This document shows, piece after piece, positions 55,537-64,000 of a stretch of 64,000 bases of DNA; position 1 is the first letter of the stretch, and every line of letters begins with the position of its first letter. Source of the stretch: Affinundibacterium flavidum (GTDB taxonomy: Bacteria; Pseudomonadota; Gammaproteobacteria; Burkholderiales; Burkholderiaceae_D); the NCBI RefSeq assembly GCF_014284175.1, contig NZ_JACOGA010000008.1, forward strand, positions 1-64,000. Reading direction: 5' to 3'. The notes below the pieces were generated by a model that worked only from the letters and a program-made list of their open reading frames with translations, did not search any database and was not told the DNA's origin. Position numbers and translations under genes: made by a program.

Positions 55537-56073
55537 CTACCATGTAAAGTCATCCGGAATCTGGAAGGCGGCGTACGGATCATCTTCATCAACCTCGGTC
55601 GATGCCTTCTTCACCCGCACCACCAAGGATTCATCGCGCTCGGCAATTTTATCCGCGATCACCCGGGGAATTAATTCCGTCTTTCCATCCAGGCACACGA
55701 TCACGAGTCGGCCAGCGATTAAATGTTTCTGCACCTCTGCCGACACATAGATCTTATCGATCTTGGTGCCATGCGTATAGTAATAAGCGATGTCGCCCAC
55801 GCCTTTGCTTTGTCGATTTGTTTGCACCATCTGCACAATTTGCGCAAAAACTGCTTTTTGGGCCGCAGCGGCATCGCGTTGCGCATTAAGTTCACGCGCG
55901 CGTTCTGCGTTTTTACGCTGCACTTCGAGTGCAGCCAAGCGCGCCTCATCAACACTCTCGCTTCCAGTCCGACGTTCGACTTTTTTCTGTTGGGTCTTGT
56001 CTTGATGGAGCTTTTTCGCTTTGTTTTTGTCGACTAAGCCCGCTTTTAAAAATTGATCTTGCAATGACGCCAT
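55537..56073 (-). CDS. DUF2058 family protein
   Basis: About 178 residues from ATG 56073 (MASLQDQFLKAGLVDKNKAK). The family is small, cytoplasmic and highly charged: a basic, Gln/Lys-rich N-terminal half (KKLHQDKTQQKK; ERARELNAQRDAAAAQKA) that is probably helical, then a compact domain with DIAYYYTHGTKIDKIYVSAEVQKHL and ending YAAFQIPDDFTW. Known as YaiL-like nucleoprotein in enterobacteria; the precise function is not established. Upstream codons to 56100 add 9 residues with a non-family sequence. Confidence 0.9.
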   Translation of the reverse strand: MASLQDQFLKAGLVDKNKAKKLHQDKTQQKKVERRTGSESVDEARLAALEVQRKNAERARELNAQRDAAAAQKAVFAQIVQMVQTNRQSKGVGDIAYYYTHGTKIDKIYVSAEVQKHLIAGRLVIVCLDGKTELIPRVIADKIAERDESLVVRVKKASTEVDEDDPYAAFQIPDDFTW

Positions 56074-56383
56074 AATACTGTTCCATAAAATAAGTGTCAC
56101 GATTCAAAGCAACGCTGCCTAGCAATCGCGAGGTGCTAGCATAGCAAATTTTCTGACGCTGCGCCCCCTCAATTTCCAATGTCATTGGCGGATGCAATGC
56201 CTACATTTGCCAGGACCTGCTTTCCTATTTTGAATACGGGAGAAACTTTTTCGATGGAACCATGCTTTATGTCAGCTTGGTAGTTCAGTGTGGAATATTT
56301 GGAAAATATAGGCTGTCAGCTCAATTTAATCATCCACTATTTCAATCCTTTCGCCTGCCACGCGACGCCCGATTAATATTAGT
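56074..56383. other. Intergenic region, no feature recognised
   Basis: 310 bases between two minus-strand genes. No coding frame, hairpin terminator or repeat stands out. It should contain the promoter of the DUF2058 gene. Confidence 0.4.
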
Positions 56384-56992
56384 TCAATGTGATTTTTTTT
56401 CGCAATCAGCAACCATCTCAGACACTCCATCCTTTCGATCCTTTTTGCCAATATCTTTGTCCTTGTTTTTCAAAAAACTCCTGGCCAAGCAATCACAATG
56501 ATCGACCGCTTCTTGAAGAACTCCTTTCAACGGCGTGTTCTGTTTTAATACCCCGTTGGTACAACCGGCAAAAAAATTCACCCAATCTTGTTTTTGCTCT
56601 TGCGCAATATTAGCAGGGCTCAGTGTAAAGAGTTCGGCCTCGGCTGTTCGGCTTCTTTTTATCTGTTGTAGTTTTTCCTGATTGTCTTCCAAATAGGCGA
56701 CTACACCCTCGCGTCCAAATTCGCAAGCGCCCTTACTACGATAGAATGAAAACTCTGCATTATGTTCTTTATTTTGCAAGATATATCCATGTATAAGCAT
56801 ATTGTTACGTGCAATATTAAATTTAAGACCAGTTGCATTTTCTAAGTTTGTCCAGACTTCATCAATACTAGCTTCCGACCGCTTAGTGCAATCAGAAACC
56901 TGTTTCCCGTGAATTTGGTATGCCCAAATTTCAGCTTGAGCCACTATAGGCAATACACACAAAAAAATTAAGCAGATCCTTAGAACTTTCAT
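56384..56992 (-). CDS. Unrecognised secreted/periplasmic protein
   Basis: About 202 residues from ATG 56992, giving a clean signal peptide (MKVLRICLIFLCVLPIVAQA|E). The mature part is hydrophilic, with cysteines in SDCTKRS, SKGACEFG, FAGCTNG, DHCDCLAR and VADCEKK, so disulfides are likely. Segments such as TGLKFNIARNNMLIHGYI suggest an alpha/beta domain, and the C terminus (GVLQEAVDHCDCLARSFLKNKD) is helical. I do not recognise the family. It stands alone; the codons upstream of the ATG to 57049 do not look like a leader. Confidence 0.65.
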   Translation of the reverse strand: MKVLRICLIFLCVLPIVAQAEIWAYQIHGKQVSDCTKRSEASIDEVWTNLENATGLKFNIARNNMLIHGYILQNKEHNAEFSFYRSKGACEFGREGVVAYLEDNQEKLQQIKRSRTAEAELFTLSPANIAQEQKQDWVNFFAGCTNGVLKQNTPLKGVLQEAVDHCDCLARSFLKNKDKDIGKKDRKDGVSEMVADCEKKSH

Positions 56993-57223
56993 GATAATTA
57001 TCTCGGGTTTGTAAAAACATGGATTGTCAAGCTCAATAACTGTGGTCAATTTAAATATCCCAATTTGAATTTTTCGCCAGCCAAACGATGCCCCTTTTTA
57101 AACCCTCTATTTCAACGAGCCATCCTAAGGCATTGAGACTTAGCGAAAATAACGGAGATACGGTGTGCTCGCATCTAATTTGTTCAGATCCCAATTATCC
57201 ATGAGATCCATATCTGTTGAAAA

Positions 57224-58669
57224 TCAATTCCGTTTCTTCAACACCGCTTCCACATCTTTCACAGTGCGCGGCAACTTATCACTCACATTACGATTACCTT
57301 CTGGCGTTACCAGTATCACATCTTCGATACGCACGCCGATGCCGCGCCATTTGACGTCCACATCGTTGGCATCTTTGGGAATGTAAATGCCGGGTTCTAC
57401 TGTCAATGCCATGCCGGGTACCAATACACGTCGTCCTCCGCGTTTGCCAGTTTCCATTTGATAGTCGCCTGTATCATGCACATCGAGACCTATCCAATGG
57501 CTAATGCCATGCATAGTAAAACGACTGTAAGCACCGCTTTTATAGACACTGTCTTTATCGCCTTGGAGTAAGCCAAGATCGACTAAGCCATCACTCAAAA
57601 TTCGCATGGCAGTATCAAAGCCTTCATGATGAACGCGACCAGGTTTGACCAAATCGATGGCAGCATTTTGTGCTTTTAAAACCAGCTCATAGATCGCTTT
57701 TTGTTCCTTAGAAAATTGACCAGATACCGGCCACGTGCGCGTGACGTCAGCTGTGTAGTAGCCCACTTCAGCACCAGCGTCGAGTAGCATCAGCGAACCT
57801 GCTTCGATGTCGTGATCGTTGGTCAAATAATGTAAAACACAGCTATTTCGGCCCGCTCCAGCGATCGTGTCATAACCAGTAAATCTAGCGCCCATGCTAC
57901 GGACTGTACCTTGAAAGCCAGCAGCCACTTCGCCCTCGTTGATGGCAGTGAGGGATGCCTTCATGGCAGCCAAATGTCCGGCAACGGTGACATCGACTGC
58001 GCTTTGCAACATGTCGATTTCTGCCGCTTGTTTGATGACGCGCATTTCTGCCACGAGGTGACGTCCATCGATCAAAATACGTTTGTGAGATGAGTGATTA
58101 TTGTCGCTTCCAAATGGGTAAATCCAATCCAGCATTTTTCTACGGAAGTCTTCGTCAAAATTCGACACCAGCACAACGCGCTGCGCTTTGCTCACGACAT
58201 TCTTTAAACTCTCTTCCGCTGCTGGAAAGGCTTCAGCTTTATTCGCGCCGAGTTGTAACGCACCTTCAACGCCGAGCCGCACGCCATCATAGGCTTCGCG
58301 ACGCTGGTCACGCTTGCGTACATACAGTGTGTAGGCTTGATTACTGTCGGCATCCAACACTGCCACGGCTTCGGCTTCTTCGACTCCCGTTAAATAGTAA
58401 AAATCCGAGTCTTGCCGATACATATGTGTGCTATCGCCATTGCGGTTTTGTTCTGGCATCGACTTGATCACCGCAATCGTACCGGGTCCCATTTTCTTGA
58501 GCTCAGCTAGCAAGCGTGCGCGATTTCCAGCAAAGAAACTAGCAGGCAAACGCGCCGCATGGAAACCTTGTTTAGCAGTGACTGCTGGGGCGGCAACACT
58601 GTTAAGACAGAAAGGTGCAATCAATACACACAGCAAGGCAGATAGCGAAAAAAGGCGGGTAGACATCAT
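57224..58669 (-). CDS. Exported Xaa-Pro aminopeptidase-like M24 metallopeptidase
   Basis: About 481 residues. ATG 58669 (or 58666) follows GGAG; the protein then has a signal peptide (STRLFSLSALLCVLIAPFCLNSVA|AP). The aminopeptidase P N-terminal domain spans about 35-170 (GPGTIAVIKSMPEQNRNGD; YRQDSDFYYLTGVEEAEAV). The M24 catalytic domain has the metal ligands in LLDAGAEVGYYTADVTRTW (two Asp), HGISHWIGLDVHD (His), TVEPGIY (Glu) and GVRIEDV (Glu). It should remove N-terminal residues preceding proline, here probably in the periplasm, since cytoplasmic PepP has no signal. Residues upstream of 58669 are unlikely to be translated. Confidence 0.94.
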   Translation of the reverse strand: MMSTRLFSLSALLCVLIAPFCLNSVAAPAVTAKQGFHAARLPASFFAGNRARLLAELKKMGPGTIAVIKSMPEQNRNGDSTHMYRQDSDFYYLTGVEEAEAVAVLDADSNQAYTLYVRKRDQRREAYDGVRLGVEGALQLGANKAEAFPAAEESLKNVVSKAQRVVLVSNFDEDFRRKMLDWIYPFGSDNNHSSHKRILIDGRHLVAEMRVIKQAAEIDMLQSAVDVTVAGHLAAMKASLTAINEGEVAAGFQGTVRSMGARFTGYDTIAGAGRNSCVLHYLTNDHDIEAGSLMLLDAGAEVGYYTADVTRTWPVSGQFSKEQKAIYELVLKAQNAAIDLVKPGRVHHEGFDTAMRILSDGLVDLGLLQGDKDSVYKSGAYSRFTMHGISHWIGLDVHDTGDYQMETGKRGGRRVLVPGMALTVEPGIYIPKDANDVDVKWRGIGVRIEDVILVTPEGNRNVSDKLPRTVKDVEAVLKKRN

Positions 58670-58735
58670 GAGAACTCCGATTTTTAATTGGCTAGATATG
58701 TTGTTTACTAGCACATGAAAATAGACTCTCATCAT

Positions 58736-59052
58736 CCTACGTCAAAAGTCGATTCACGAACAATGAATTTGTTCAGCTACAGGCGGTACTGAGGAATTAG
58801 ATCTTTATTGAATAGCAAATTTTCGGCTACCAAACAACACGTAAAGGCTCGGATACCTACTGTACCCCAAGCTTCCTGCAATTCAATTTCCGCATGTAAC
58901 TCACCGAAGCTTTACCGCAACTCGTGGTAAGTAGACCGTAGCTCGTCCTTTTCTGATGGAAACCATGGGTGTCAAGGCCGATACTTCATCATCGATTACA
59001 GCTTGAGATCGCTTCAAACACTTAGCACTCACTCTTTATTAAGGAAATAACC
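58736..59052. other. Divergent intergenic region, M24 peptidase / TPR gene
   Basis: 317 bases without a gene. Promoters for both flanking genes should be here. No palindrome or RNA motif stood out. Confidence 0.4.
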
Positions 59053-60072
59053 ATGACTCTCTTCTCCCATCAAACCTCCAGTATTCGCCACGCCATCACG
59101 ACCTCTCTCTTGATCGCGCCACTGTTCACCTCATTGCTAGGCATGCAGTCAGCGCACGCCCATGAATACAGCGCGCTGATCAAAGCGAAAAAATATACCG
59201 AAGTTGAACGTGCGATCAGTAGCAAACTGACGACGGACGCCAATTATGCAGATGCTTTGGTAGCCAAAGTGGATTTGATTCTGATTGAGGGTAAAGTTAA
59301 TCGACTCGATGAAGGCGTTAAGCTTGCTGAACAATGTATTGCAAGCCATCCTAAGAACTCGGAATGTCATGAAGCACTTGGGAATGTGCTCGGCATCAAA
59401 GCAGAAAAAGGCGGCATGATGGCGGGCATTAGTTCACTAGGGAAAATTCGTGACTCTTTCAAAAAAGCACTCGAATTAGATCCAAGAAATTTTAATGCAG
59501 CTAACTCTTTGATGACCTTTTATTTGGAAGTGCCAGGTTTAATGGGCGGGAGTAGTTCAAAAGCCAAAGACGTAATTGCTGAAATGCATAAAGTCAGTCC
59601 AGCGGCGGCTAGTTTATTGCAAGCGAAGTTTGACCTCAAGGATGAGAATGTAGAAAAAGCCAAGAGCGGTGCTTTGGCAGTCAATAGCGGCGGCAATGCT
59701 GTCATCGCACAGTTACAAAACGAGATCGCTGTAGAGATTGCGCAGTCGTTTATCAAAGAGAAAAAATTCGTTGATGCAGAAAAAATGTTTCGCGAAGTGA
59801 TTCAACGCTTTCCCGATTCTTCGGTCGCCTATCTGGGACTTGGTAGATCATTGCAAGAGCAGGGAAAAGCGAAAGAGGCGCTGCCACACTTAGAAAAATC
59901 ATTAAGTATGGAAGTAACTGGCGCTGCGTTTTATCGACTCGGTAAGACATGGCAAGCCTTAGGCGATAAAACCAAAGCTATTTCATTCTTCGAAAAAGCA
60001 CTGGCCTTCACACCGACGTTGGGCACAAAAACCCGTGCTGACGCAGAGGAACAATTGAAGCTACTGAAGTAA
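59053..60072 (+). CDS. Exported TPR-repeat protein
   Basis: 339 residues. A signal peptide ends near MQSAHA|HE. The rest is helical with tetratricopeptide repeats: YADALVAKVDLILIEGKVN, NSECHEALGNVLGIKAEKGG, RDSFKKALELDPRNFNAA, FVDAEKMFREVIQRFPDSSVAYLGLGRSLQEQG and KEALPHLEKSL, then GDKTKAISFFEKALAF. TPR proteins mediate protein contacts; the partner is unknown. TAAGGAAATAACC supports the start. A small membrane protein gene follows after 42 bases and may be co-transcribed. Confidence 0.88.
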   Translation: MTLFSHQTSSIRHAITTSLLIAPLFTSLLGMQSAHAHEYSALIKAKKYTEVERAISSKLTTDANYADALVAKVDLILIEGKVNRLDEGVKLAEQCIASHPKNSECHEALGNVLGIKAEKGGMMAGISSLGKIRDSFKKALELDPRNFNAANSLMTFYLEVPGLMGGSSSKAKDVIAEMHKVSPAAASLLQAKFDLKDENVEKAKSGALAVNSGGNAVIAQLQNEIAVEIAQSFIKEKKFVDAEKMFREVIQRFPDSSVAYLGLGRSLQEQGKAKEALPHLEKSLSMEVTGAAFYRLGKTWQALGDKTKAISFFEKALAFTPTLGTKTRADAEEQLKLLK

Positions 60073-60114
60073 TTTCTATTCCACAAAATTTAATGAAAAA
60101 ACCCTTGGAGAACA

Positions 60115-60537
60115 ATGATGAATGAAGTTTCACTCACCCGTCTTTATGTATTACGTGCGATGTACTTGTTAGTAGTAGTTGGACTCGCACTCAGCTTATG
60201 GCCAGACGTAATCGCGTCTAAAAAACCTTTCGCAGCCTGGGAATTTTTCCGTGGTGCTGAAACGGCTATGATGGCGGCGTTTTGGTTGCTGTGTGTCTTA
60301 GGTATTCGTTATCCCTTACAGTTATTACCGATATTGATGTGGGAATTAATATGGAAAACGATTTGGCTAATTGCCGTACCTTTGCCACTCTGGTTAAATG
60401 GAAATCTCGATGAGAAGTTATTACCGAATGTGTTCGCGATTGGTTTGGTGATTCTCGTGTACGCCGCTATGCCTTGGTCTTATGTCTATAGGCACTACTT
60501 CAAAAAACCAGGTGATCAGTGGCGCAGCGTGAAGTAA
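60115..60537 (+). CDS. Small integral membrane protein, function unknown
   Basis: 140 residues with four predicted transmembrane helices (about 12-30, 45-65, 68-92, 105-125) and a basic C-terminal tail. GGAG lies 4-7 bases before a double ATG (60115, 60118). The sequence does not suggest a transporter or enzyme family I can name; it resembles uncharacterised four-helix membrane proteins found beside TPR genes. Probably co-transcribed with the TPR gene upstream. Confidence 0.75.
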   Translation: MMNEVSLTRLYVLRAMYLLVVVGLALSLWPDVIASKKPFAAWEFFRGAETAMMAAFWLLCVLGIRYPLQLLPILMWELIWKTIWLIAVPLPLWLNGNLDEKLLPNVFAIGLVILVYAAMPWSYVYRHYFKKPGDQWRSVK

Positions 60538-60572
60538 AAATCAGGTAAAAAATTCAAAACCCATCCAAAATC

Positions 60573-60685
60573 ATGAAAAAATCCTGCGTCAGTGTTTATT
60601 TACTTTGCTTGGTTCGATCGCGCTAGCGGGTGGATTGCTCGCCTATTTTCTCAATACACCAGAGCCCAACACGCCGCAAACGTAG
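60573..60685 (+). pseudogene. Possible small membrane peptide gene with a one-base deletion
   Basis: From ATG 60573 the frame reads MKKSC and stops after 17 codons, but the +1 frame continues as ILRQCLFTLLGSIALAGG then LLAYFLNTPEPNTPQT to TAG 60685. The length, 113 bases, is one short of a multiple of three, and the join falls in a run of six A. One added A would give a 37-residue peptide with a basic N terminus and a membrane helix. It may be decay, slippage or a sequencing error. No ribosome site is visible, so confidence is low. Confidence 0.3.
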
Positions 60686-60765
60686 CAGTAAGGTCTGCGG
60701 CTAATTGGGCCATCTTCTATGACACGGCTAGAAAGCCTTAGAAAGCACTAACAAGCGCAATCCAC

Positions 60766-61257
60766 TCAGGCCAACCATGAAGAAATGCCATGCCAGAATC
60801 CCTCTGGAACCTTCAATAGCAAATAGGTCATCGCGACATAACGTAAAAATTTGCCGATTGCCATATACAACATACAAGGCAAAGCAGGCAACTTTAACCA
60901 CCCGCCCAATGCACAAATCGGATCGCCAATCACTGGCAGCCAGGCTAGCAACATGGTTTTGGCACCATAGCGTTCCAACCAGCCAAACCAACGACTATTG
61001 CGTTCTTTCGCAAACGTCTGTTTCGCCTCATAACCAATGAAGTAGTTCAACATCCCACCTAAAGTGTTGCCAACCGTGGCAACGAGTATCGTCAACCAAA
61101 ATAATTCTGGATTCGCCTTGATCATCGCAAATACGACTGGCTCCGAACCAAGCGGCAGCAGTGTGGCTGAGACAAAGCTAATCACAAAAACCGCAGTCAA
61201 GCCGATTTCGGAAATAGCGAAAACACTAAACAACCAGGCAATAGCCGCTTCTATCAT
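60766..61257 (-). CDS. YqaA-type membrane protein (SNARE-associated/DedA-like)
   Basis: 163 residues. It starts at ATG 61257 with a hydrophobic segment (IAWLFSVFAISEIGLTAVFVISFVSATLLPLGSEPV, in parts). Further helices include FWLTILVATVGNTLGGMLNYFIGY, containing the GN.LG..... N.(Y/I)G motif of the YqaA/DedA group. Next comes RYGAKTMLLAWLPVIGDPICALGGWLKL, and the last helix ends at the C terminus. DedA relatives take part in lipid flipping and membrane homeostasis. Divergent from ilvA across 259 bases. Confidence 0.9.
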   Translation of the reverse strand: MIEAAIAWLFSVFAISEIGLTAVFVISFVSATLLPLGSEPVVFAMIKANPELFWLTILVATVGNTLGGMLNYFIGYEAKQTFAKERNSRWFGWLERYGAKTMLLAWLPVIGDPICALGGWLKLPALPCMLYMAIGKFLRYVAMTYLLLKVPEGFWHGISSWLA

Positions 61258-61410
61258 GGCTTTTTCATTAAGGATGAAGAGGGATACATTATAATGGTTC
61301 GAACGGGACTTAAATAATTTGCACTTATTTCATCGCCATAGACGGGCACTACCCTTGCCTGCAGCCTGAAATACGAGTGAAAGCCAGTGCCATCGCGCTG
61401 GTAACACGGT

Positions 61411-61438
61411 CGATTCTGTACTTATCAACTCAGAATCG
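61411..61438 (+). promoter_or_regulatory. Hairpin in the ilvA leader region
   Basis: CGATTCTG (61411-61418) and CAGAATCG (61431-61438) form an 8-bp perfect stem in the 259-base gap before ilvA. A second stem, CCAGTG/CGCTGG, lies just upstream (61384-61401). No leader peptide rich in branched-chain codons was seen, so attenuation is not supported. Confidence 0.35.
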
Positions 61439-61516
61439 CTACATCCGCTAAAAAAGCGCTGTTGCATAATGTCCGAATTTGACATTTGACTTTAGTTTTT
61501 AAAAAAGAATTTATCT

Positions 61517-63052
61517 ATGGCTACTGATTACCTCAAGAAAATCCTGACTGCGCGCGTCTATGACGTGGCATTTGAAACTCCCTTGGAATTAGCACCTACG
61601 CTGTCTAAGCGCATGGACAATCAAATTCACTTTAAACGTGAAGACATGCAAAGCGTATTCAGCTTCAAGTTGCGCGGTGCTTATAACAAAATTGCCCATC
61701 TGACTCCTGCACAATTAAAACATGGCGTGATTTGCGCTTCTGCCGGCAATCATGCACAGGGTGTGGCGTTGAGTGCAAAACGCGTTGGCTGCAAAGCGGT
61801 GATTGTGATGCCGACCACCACGCCACCCGTCAAGATTGACGCAGTGCGTGCCCATGGTGGCGATGCAGTGGAAATCGTTTTGCATGGTGAATCGTATTCC
61901 GATGCGTACGACCATGCATTGACCTTAGAGAAAAAACGCAAACTCACTTTCGTTCATCCGTTTGACGATCCAGATGTGATCGCTGGTCAAGGTACGGTCG
62001 GTATGGAAATTTTACGTCAACACGCTGGCCCTATCCATGCGATTTTCGTCGCGATTGGTGGCGGTGGTTTGATCGCTGGTGTTTCTGCGTATGTCAAAGC
62101 TGTGCGTCCTGATATCAAAATCATCGGTGTACAAACTGTCGATTCGGATGGCATGTATCGCAGCTTGAAAGCTGGCAAACGCGTGACCTTGACGGACGTC
62201 GGTTTATTTTCAGATGGCACGGCAGTCAAACTCGTCGGCGAAGAAACTTTCCGTTTGGCGAAACAGTATGTGGACGAAGTCATCTTGGTCGATACAGATG
62301 AAGTCTGTGCTGCGATTAAAGATGTATTTCAAGATACACGCTCTATCTTAGAGCCTGCGGGTGCGTTGGCTGTCGCGGGATGCAAAGCCTATATTGAACG
62401 TGCCAAGGCGAATAAGAAACCATTAAAAAATGAAACGATGGTAACGATTGCCTGTGGCGCGAACATGAATTTTGATCGTCTGCGTTTTGTCGCGGAACGT
62501 GCGGAAGTCGGTGAAGCGCGTGAAGCCGTTTTTGCAGTGACTATCCCGGAAGTACAAGGTAGTTTCAAACGCTTTTGCGAACTGGTTGGCGCGCGCAATG
62601 TGACTGAATTTAATTACCGTATCAGCGATAAAAAAGAAGCCCATATTTTCGTCGGCGTGCAAGTCACGAACCGCGAAGAATCCAGCAAAATTGCCAAGAA
62701 TTTTGTCAAACATGGCTTCCCGACTTTAGATTTAACCGACGATGAATTAGCAAAACTACATATTCGTCACTTAGTTGGCGGCAAGAGTGAATTGGCCGAA
62801 AATGAATTACTGTATCGCTTTGAATTTCCAGAACGTCCTGGCGCATTAATGCGCTTTTTAAATAGTATGGCACCGAACTGGAATATCAGCCTGTTCCACT
62901 ATCGCAATCATGGTGCTGACTATGGTCGTACTTTGGTAGGACTACAAGTACCAAAGAAAGAAATGAAGGCGTTTAAAGAATTTTTGAATGGCCTCGGATA
63001 TCGCTATTGGGATGAGAGCGATAATCCGGTTTATAAACTTTTCCTGGGATGA
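61517..63052 (+). CDS. ilvA: Threonine ammonia-lyase, biosynthetic
   Basis: 511 residues. PLP enzyme that deaminates L-threonine to 2-oxobutanoate, the first committed step to isoleucine. The Schiff-base lysine is Lys51 in SVFSFKLRGAYN, and SAGNHAQGVA and the glycine loop FVAIGGGGLIAG bind cofactor phosphate. The C-terminal third has two ACT-like regulatory repeats (about 335-425, AVFAVTIPEVQGSFKRF, and 430-510, LLYRFEFPERPGALMRF), the place of isoleucine feedback control. Length matches the long biosynthetic IlvA rather than the short catabolic TdcB. The gene appears monocistronic. Confidence 0.96.
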   Translation: MATDYLKKILTARVYDVAFETPLELAPTLSKRMDNQIHFKREDMQSVFSFKLRGAYNKIAHLTPAQLKHGVICASAGNHAQGVALSAKRVGCKAVIVMPTTTPPVKIDAVRAHGGDAVEIVLHGESYSDAYDHALTLEKKRKLTFVHPFDDPDVIAGQGTVGMEILRQHAGPIHAIFVAIGGGGLIAGVSAYVKAVRPDIKIIGVQTVDSDGMYRSLKAGKRVTLTDVGLFSDGTAVKLVGEETFRLAKQYVDEVILVDTDEVCAAIKDVFQDTRSILEPAGALAVAGCKAYIERAKANKKPLKNETMVTIACGANMNFDRLRFVAERAEVGEAREAVFAVTIPEVQGSFKRFCELVGARNVTEFNYRISDKKEAHIFVGVQVTNREESSKIAKNFVKHGFPTLDLTDDELAKLHIRHLVGGKSELAENELLYRFEFPERPGALMRFLNSMAPNWNISLFHYRNHGADYGRTLVGLQVPKKEMKAFKEFLNGLGYRYWDESDNPVYKLFLG

Positions 63053-63115
63053 AAACTGGGACGCTGGGTATCATTTATTGAGCTAAGAAATAAGCTAAGA
63101 AATAAATTAAGAAAT

Positions 63116-63197
63116 GTAGGGCGGGTGCAACCCGCGCCGCCAGAACGTAGTGCAACGCTAACCGACCTATGTGCGGCGCGGGTTGCATCCGCCCTAC
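63116..63197. mobile_element. 82-bp palindromic element A, intact copy
   Basis: GTAGGGCGGGTGCAACCC at 63116 and GGGTTGCATCCGCCCTAC ending at 63197 are inverted repeats of about 22 bases. The interior is about 38 bp. Length equals the reconstructed interrupted copy at 46559-46837. It lies between ilvA and queF, ending 61 bases before the queF start. The palindrome extends outwards by ATG/CAT. Confidence 0.85.
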
Positions 63198-63258
63198 ATG
63201 AGTACCTAAACTTGAAGTTCAATATCCAGCTTTTTTTTTTGATTGAAACACACGCACC

Positions 63259-64000
63259 ATGAGCACTTCCAATAATTCACCTGAACAATCACAACTAGGC
63301 AAGACTTCTGCGTATCAAACGCAATACGACCCTAGTTTAATTTTCCCAATTCCCCGCGCTGAAAAACGCGCGGAAATCGGTTTAAAAATTGTCGATGGTA
63401 AAGCGATCAATCTGCCATTTTTTGGGATGGATTTTTGGAATGCGTATGAAGTTTCGTGGTTGAATATGCGTGGCAAGCCACAAGTTGCGATCGTCAGTGT
63501 TTTCGCACCGGCGGATTCTCCCAATATCGTCGAATCAAAATCTTTTAAGCTCTATCTGAATTCATTTAATCAGACCAAGTTAGCGGGAACTGATGCGCTA
63601 CTAAGTTTATTGCAAACTGATTTATCGAATGGTTTCGGTGCACCAGTACAGGTCACAATAACGCCGCAAGAACAATTCGGTAAAGCGGGATTTCAAGAAC
63701 TCGATGGCATGTTACTAGATCGCTTGGATATCGAAGTTGACCAATACTCCCCTATTCCAGAAATTCTGCATGCTGATCACAGCCAGCCTGCAATCGAAGA
63801 AACCTTAGTATCGCACTTACTCAAATCCAATTGTCTGGTAACAGGTCAGCCCGATTGGGCTAGCGTGCAAATTCGCTACGTCGGGGCGCCGATTGATCAG
63901 GAAGCTTTGTTACGCTATCTGATTGGTTTTAGAAATCACAATGAATTTCACGAGCAATGTGTGGAAAGGATTTTTTGCGACATCATGCACTATTGCAGAC
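63259..64000 (+). CDS. queF: NADPH-dependent 7-cyano-7-deazaguanine reductase QueF (type II), cut by window end
   Basis: 247 codons are visible, still open at the last base; the E. coli protein is 282 residues. ATG 63259 ([15 protein letters not shown]) starts it. Family features include [16 protein letters not shown] near 20, [25 protein letters not shown], and in the second half the catalytic cysteine of [14 protein letters not shown] and the [16 protein letters not shown] block. The tandem T-fold length marks the unimodular-duplicated type II enzyme. QueF reduces preQ0 to preQ1 in queuosine tRNA modification. A ten-T run (63231-63240) and element A precede the start. Confidence 0.96.
   Translation, partial: MSTSNNSPEQSQLGKTSAYQTQYDPSLIFPIPRAEKRAEIGLKIVDGKAINLPFFGMDFWNAYEVSWLNMRGKPQVAIVSVFAPADSPNIVESKSFKLYLNSFNQTKLAGTDALLSLLQTDLSNGFGAPVQVTITPQEQFGKAGFQELDGMLLDRLDIEVDQYSPIPEILHADHSQPAIEETLVSHLLKSNCLVTGQPDWASVQIRYVGAPIDQEALLRYLIGFRNHNEFHEQCVERIFCDIMHYCR

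Noticed and set aside
60728..60991. 87-codon minus-strand frame overlapping the YqaA-type gene
   Set aside because: It overlaps a clear membrane protein gene in another frame and has no ribosome site or family pattern.
61258..61516. Attenuator leader for ilvA
   Set aside because: Two hairpins are present, but no short leader frame rich in Ile, Leu or Val codons and no terminator T-run was found.
63198..63258. Possible preQ1 riboswitch before queF
   Set aside because: The short leader has a TTGAAGTTCAA palindrome and a T10 run, but not the preQ1 aptamer pattern. A run of T after element A is a simpler explanation.

Overview
The window looks like chromosomal DNA from a beta-proteobacterium of the order Burkholderiales, most likely an Oxalobacteraceae member of the Undibacterium kind. 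This is an inference from the ubiE / Tim44-domain / ubiJ / ubiB cluster with a DUF971 gene, the very large FAD plus iron-sulfur oxidoreductase, the type II QueF, the LytS/LytTR pair and the moderate base composition. No 16S rRNA or tRNA gene was seen, so the genus cannot be fixed from this window.

Layout. 1-108 is the 3' end of an IS110-type transposase. 176-12317 is an outer-surface nutrient block: two TonB-dependent receptors, a dgoA-like aldolase, a Tat-exported GH35 beta-galactosidase and a Tat-exported phospholipase C. 12366-15260 is tryptophan catabolism: an Lrp/AsnC regulator divergent from kynU-kynA. 16162-21331 holds a third TonB-dependent receptor and an M13 zinc metallopeptidase, each followed by a clear intrinsic terminator. 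21539-30975 is a tightly packed 11-gene minus-strand operon for an atypical type II secretion / type IV pilus-like machine: PilO-, PilP-like, lipoprotein secretin with a C-terminal cohesin-like domain, four pseudopilins, GspF, GspE, and PilM/PilN-like proteins at the 3' end. Directly upstream on the same strand, 31181-39998 is an SpvB-like and an RHS-repeat protein encoded by two ATGA-coupled genes, with an unrecognised membrane-anchored protein downstream. 40964-51286 is housekeeping: a TPMT-type methyltransferase, ubiB, ubiJ, a Tim44-domain protein, ubiE, DUF971, HIT, and a 1330-residue FAD/Fe-S oxidoreductase. 51600-63052 carries an orphan SDH/Clp-fold protease, a LytS-LytTR two-component pair, a DUF2058 protein, an unknown secreted protein, an exported M24 aminopeptidase, a TPR protein, small membrane proteins and ilvA. 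The window ends inside queF.

The strongest unexpected signals are (i) small non-coding mobile elements. An 82-bp palindromic element at 46559-46837 is interrupted by a 188-bp element flanked by a perfect 9-bp direct repeat, and an uninterrupted 82-bp relative lies at 63116-63197. A 343-bp MITE-like element with TA flanks lies at 52784-53126. A family of hairpins ending in TAGGACTTACGCAAAA sits immediately in front of dgoA and the phospholipase gene and may share its terminus with the IS110-type element at the window start. (ii) The SpvB/RHS pair with an unrecognised C-terminal domain and a candidate partner protein lies next to a secretin-based export machine. That is the best candidate here for an undescribed system, but any functional link is inference.
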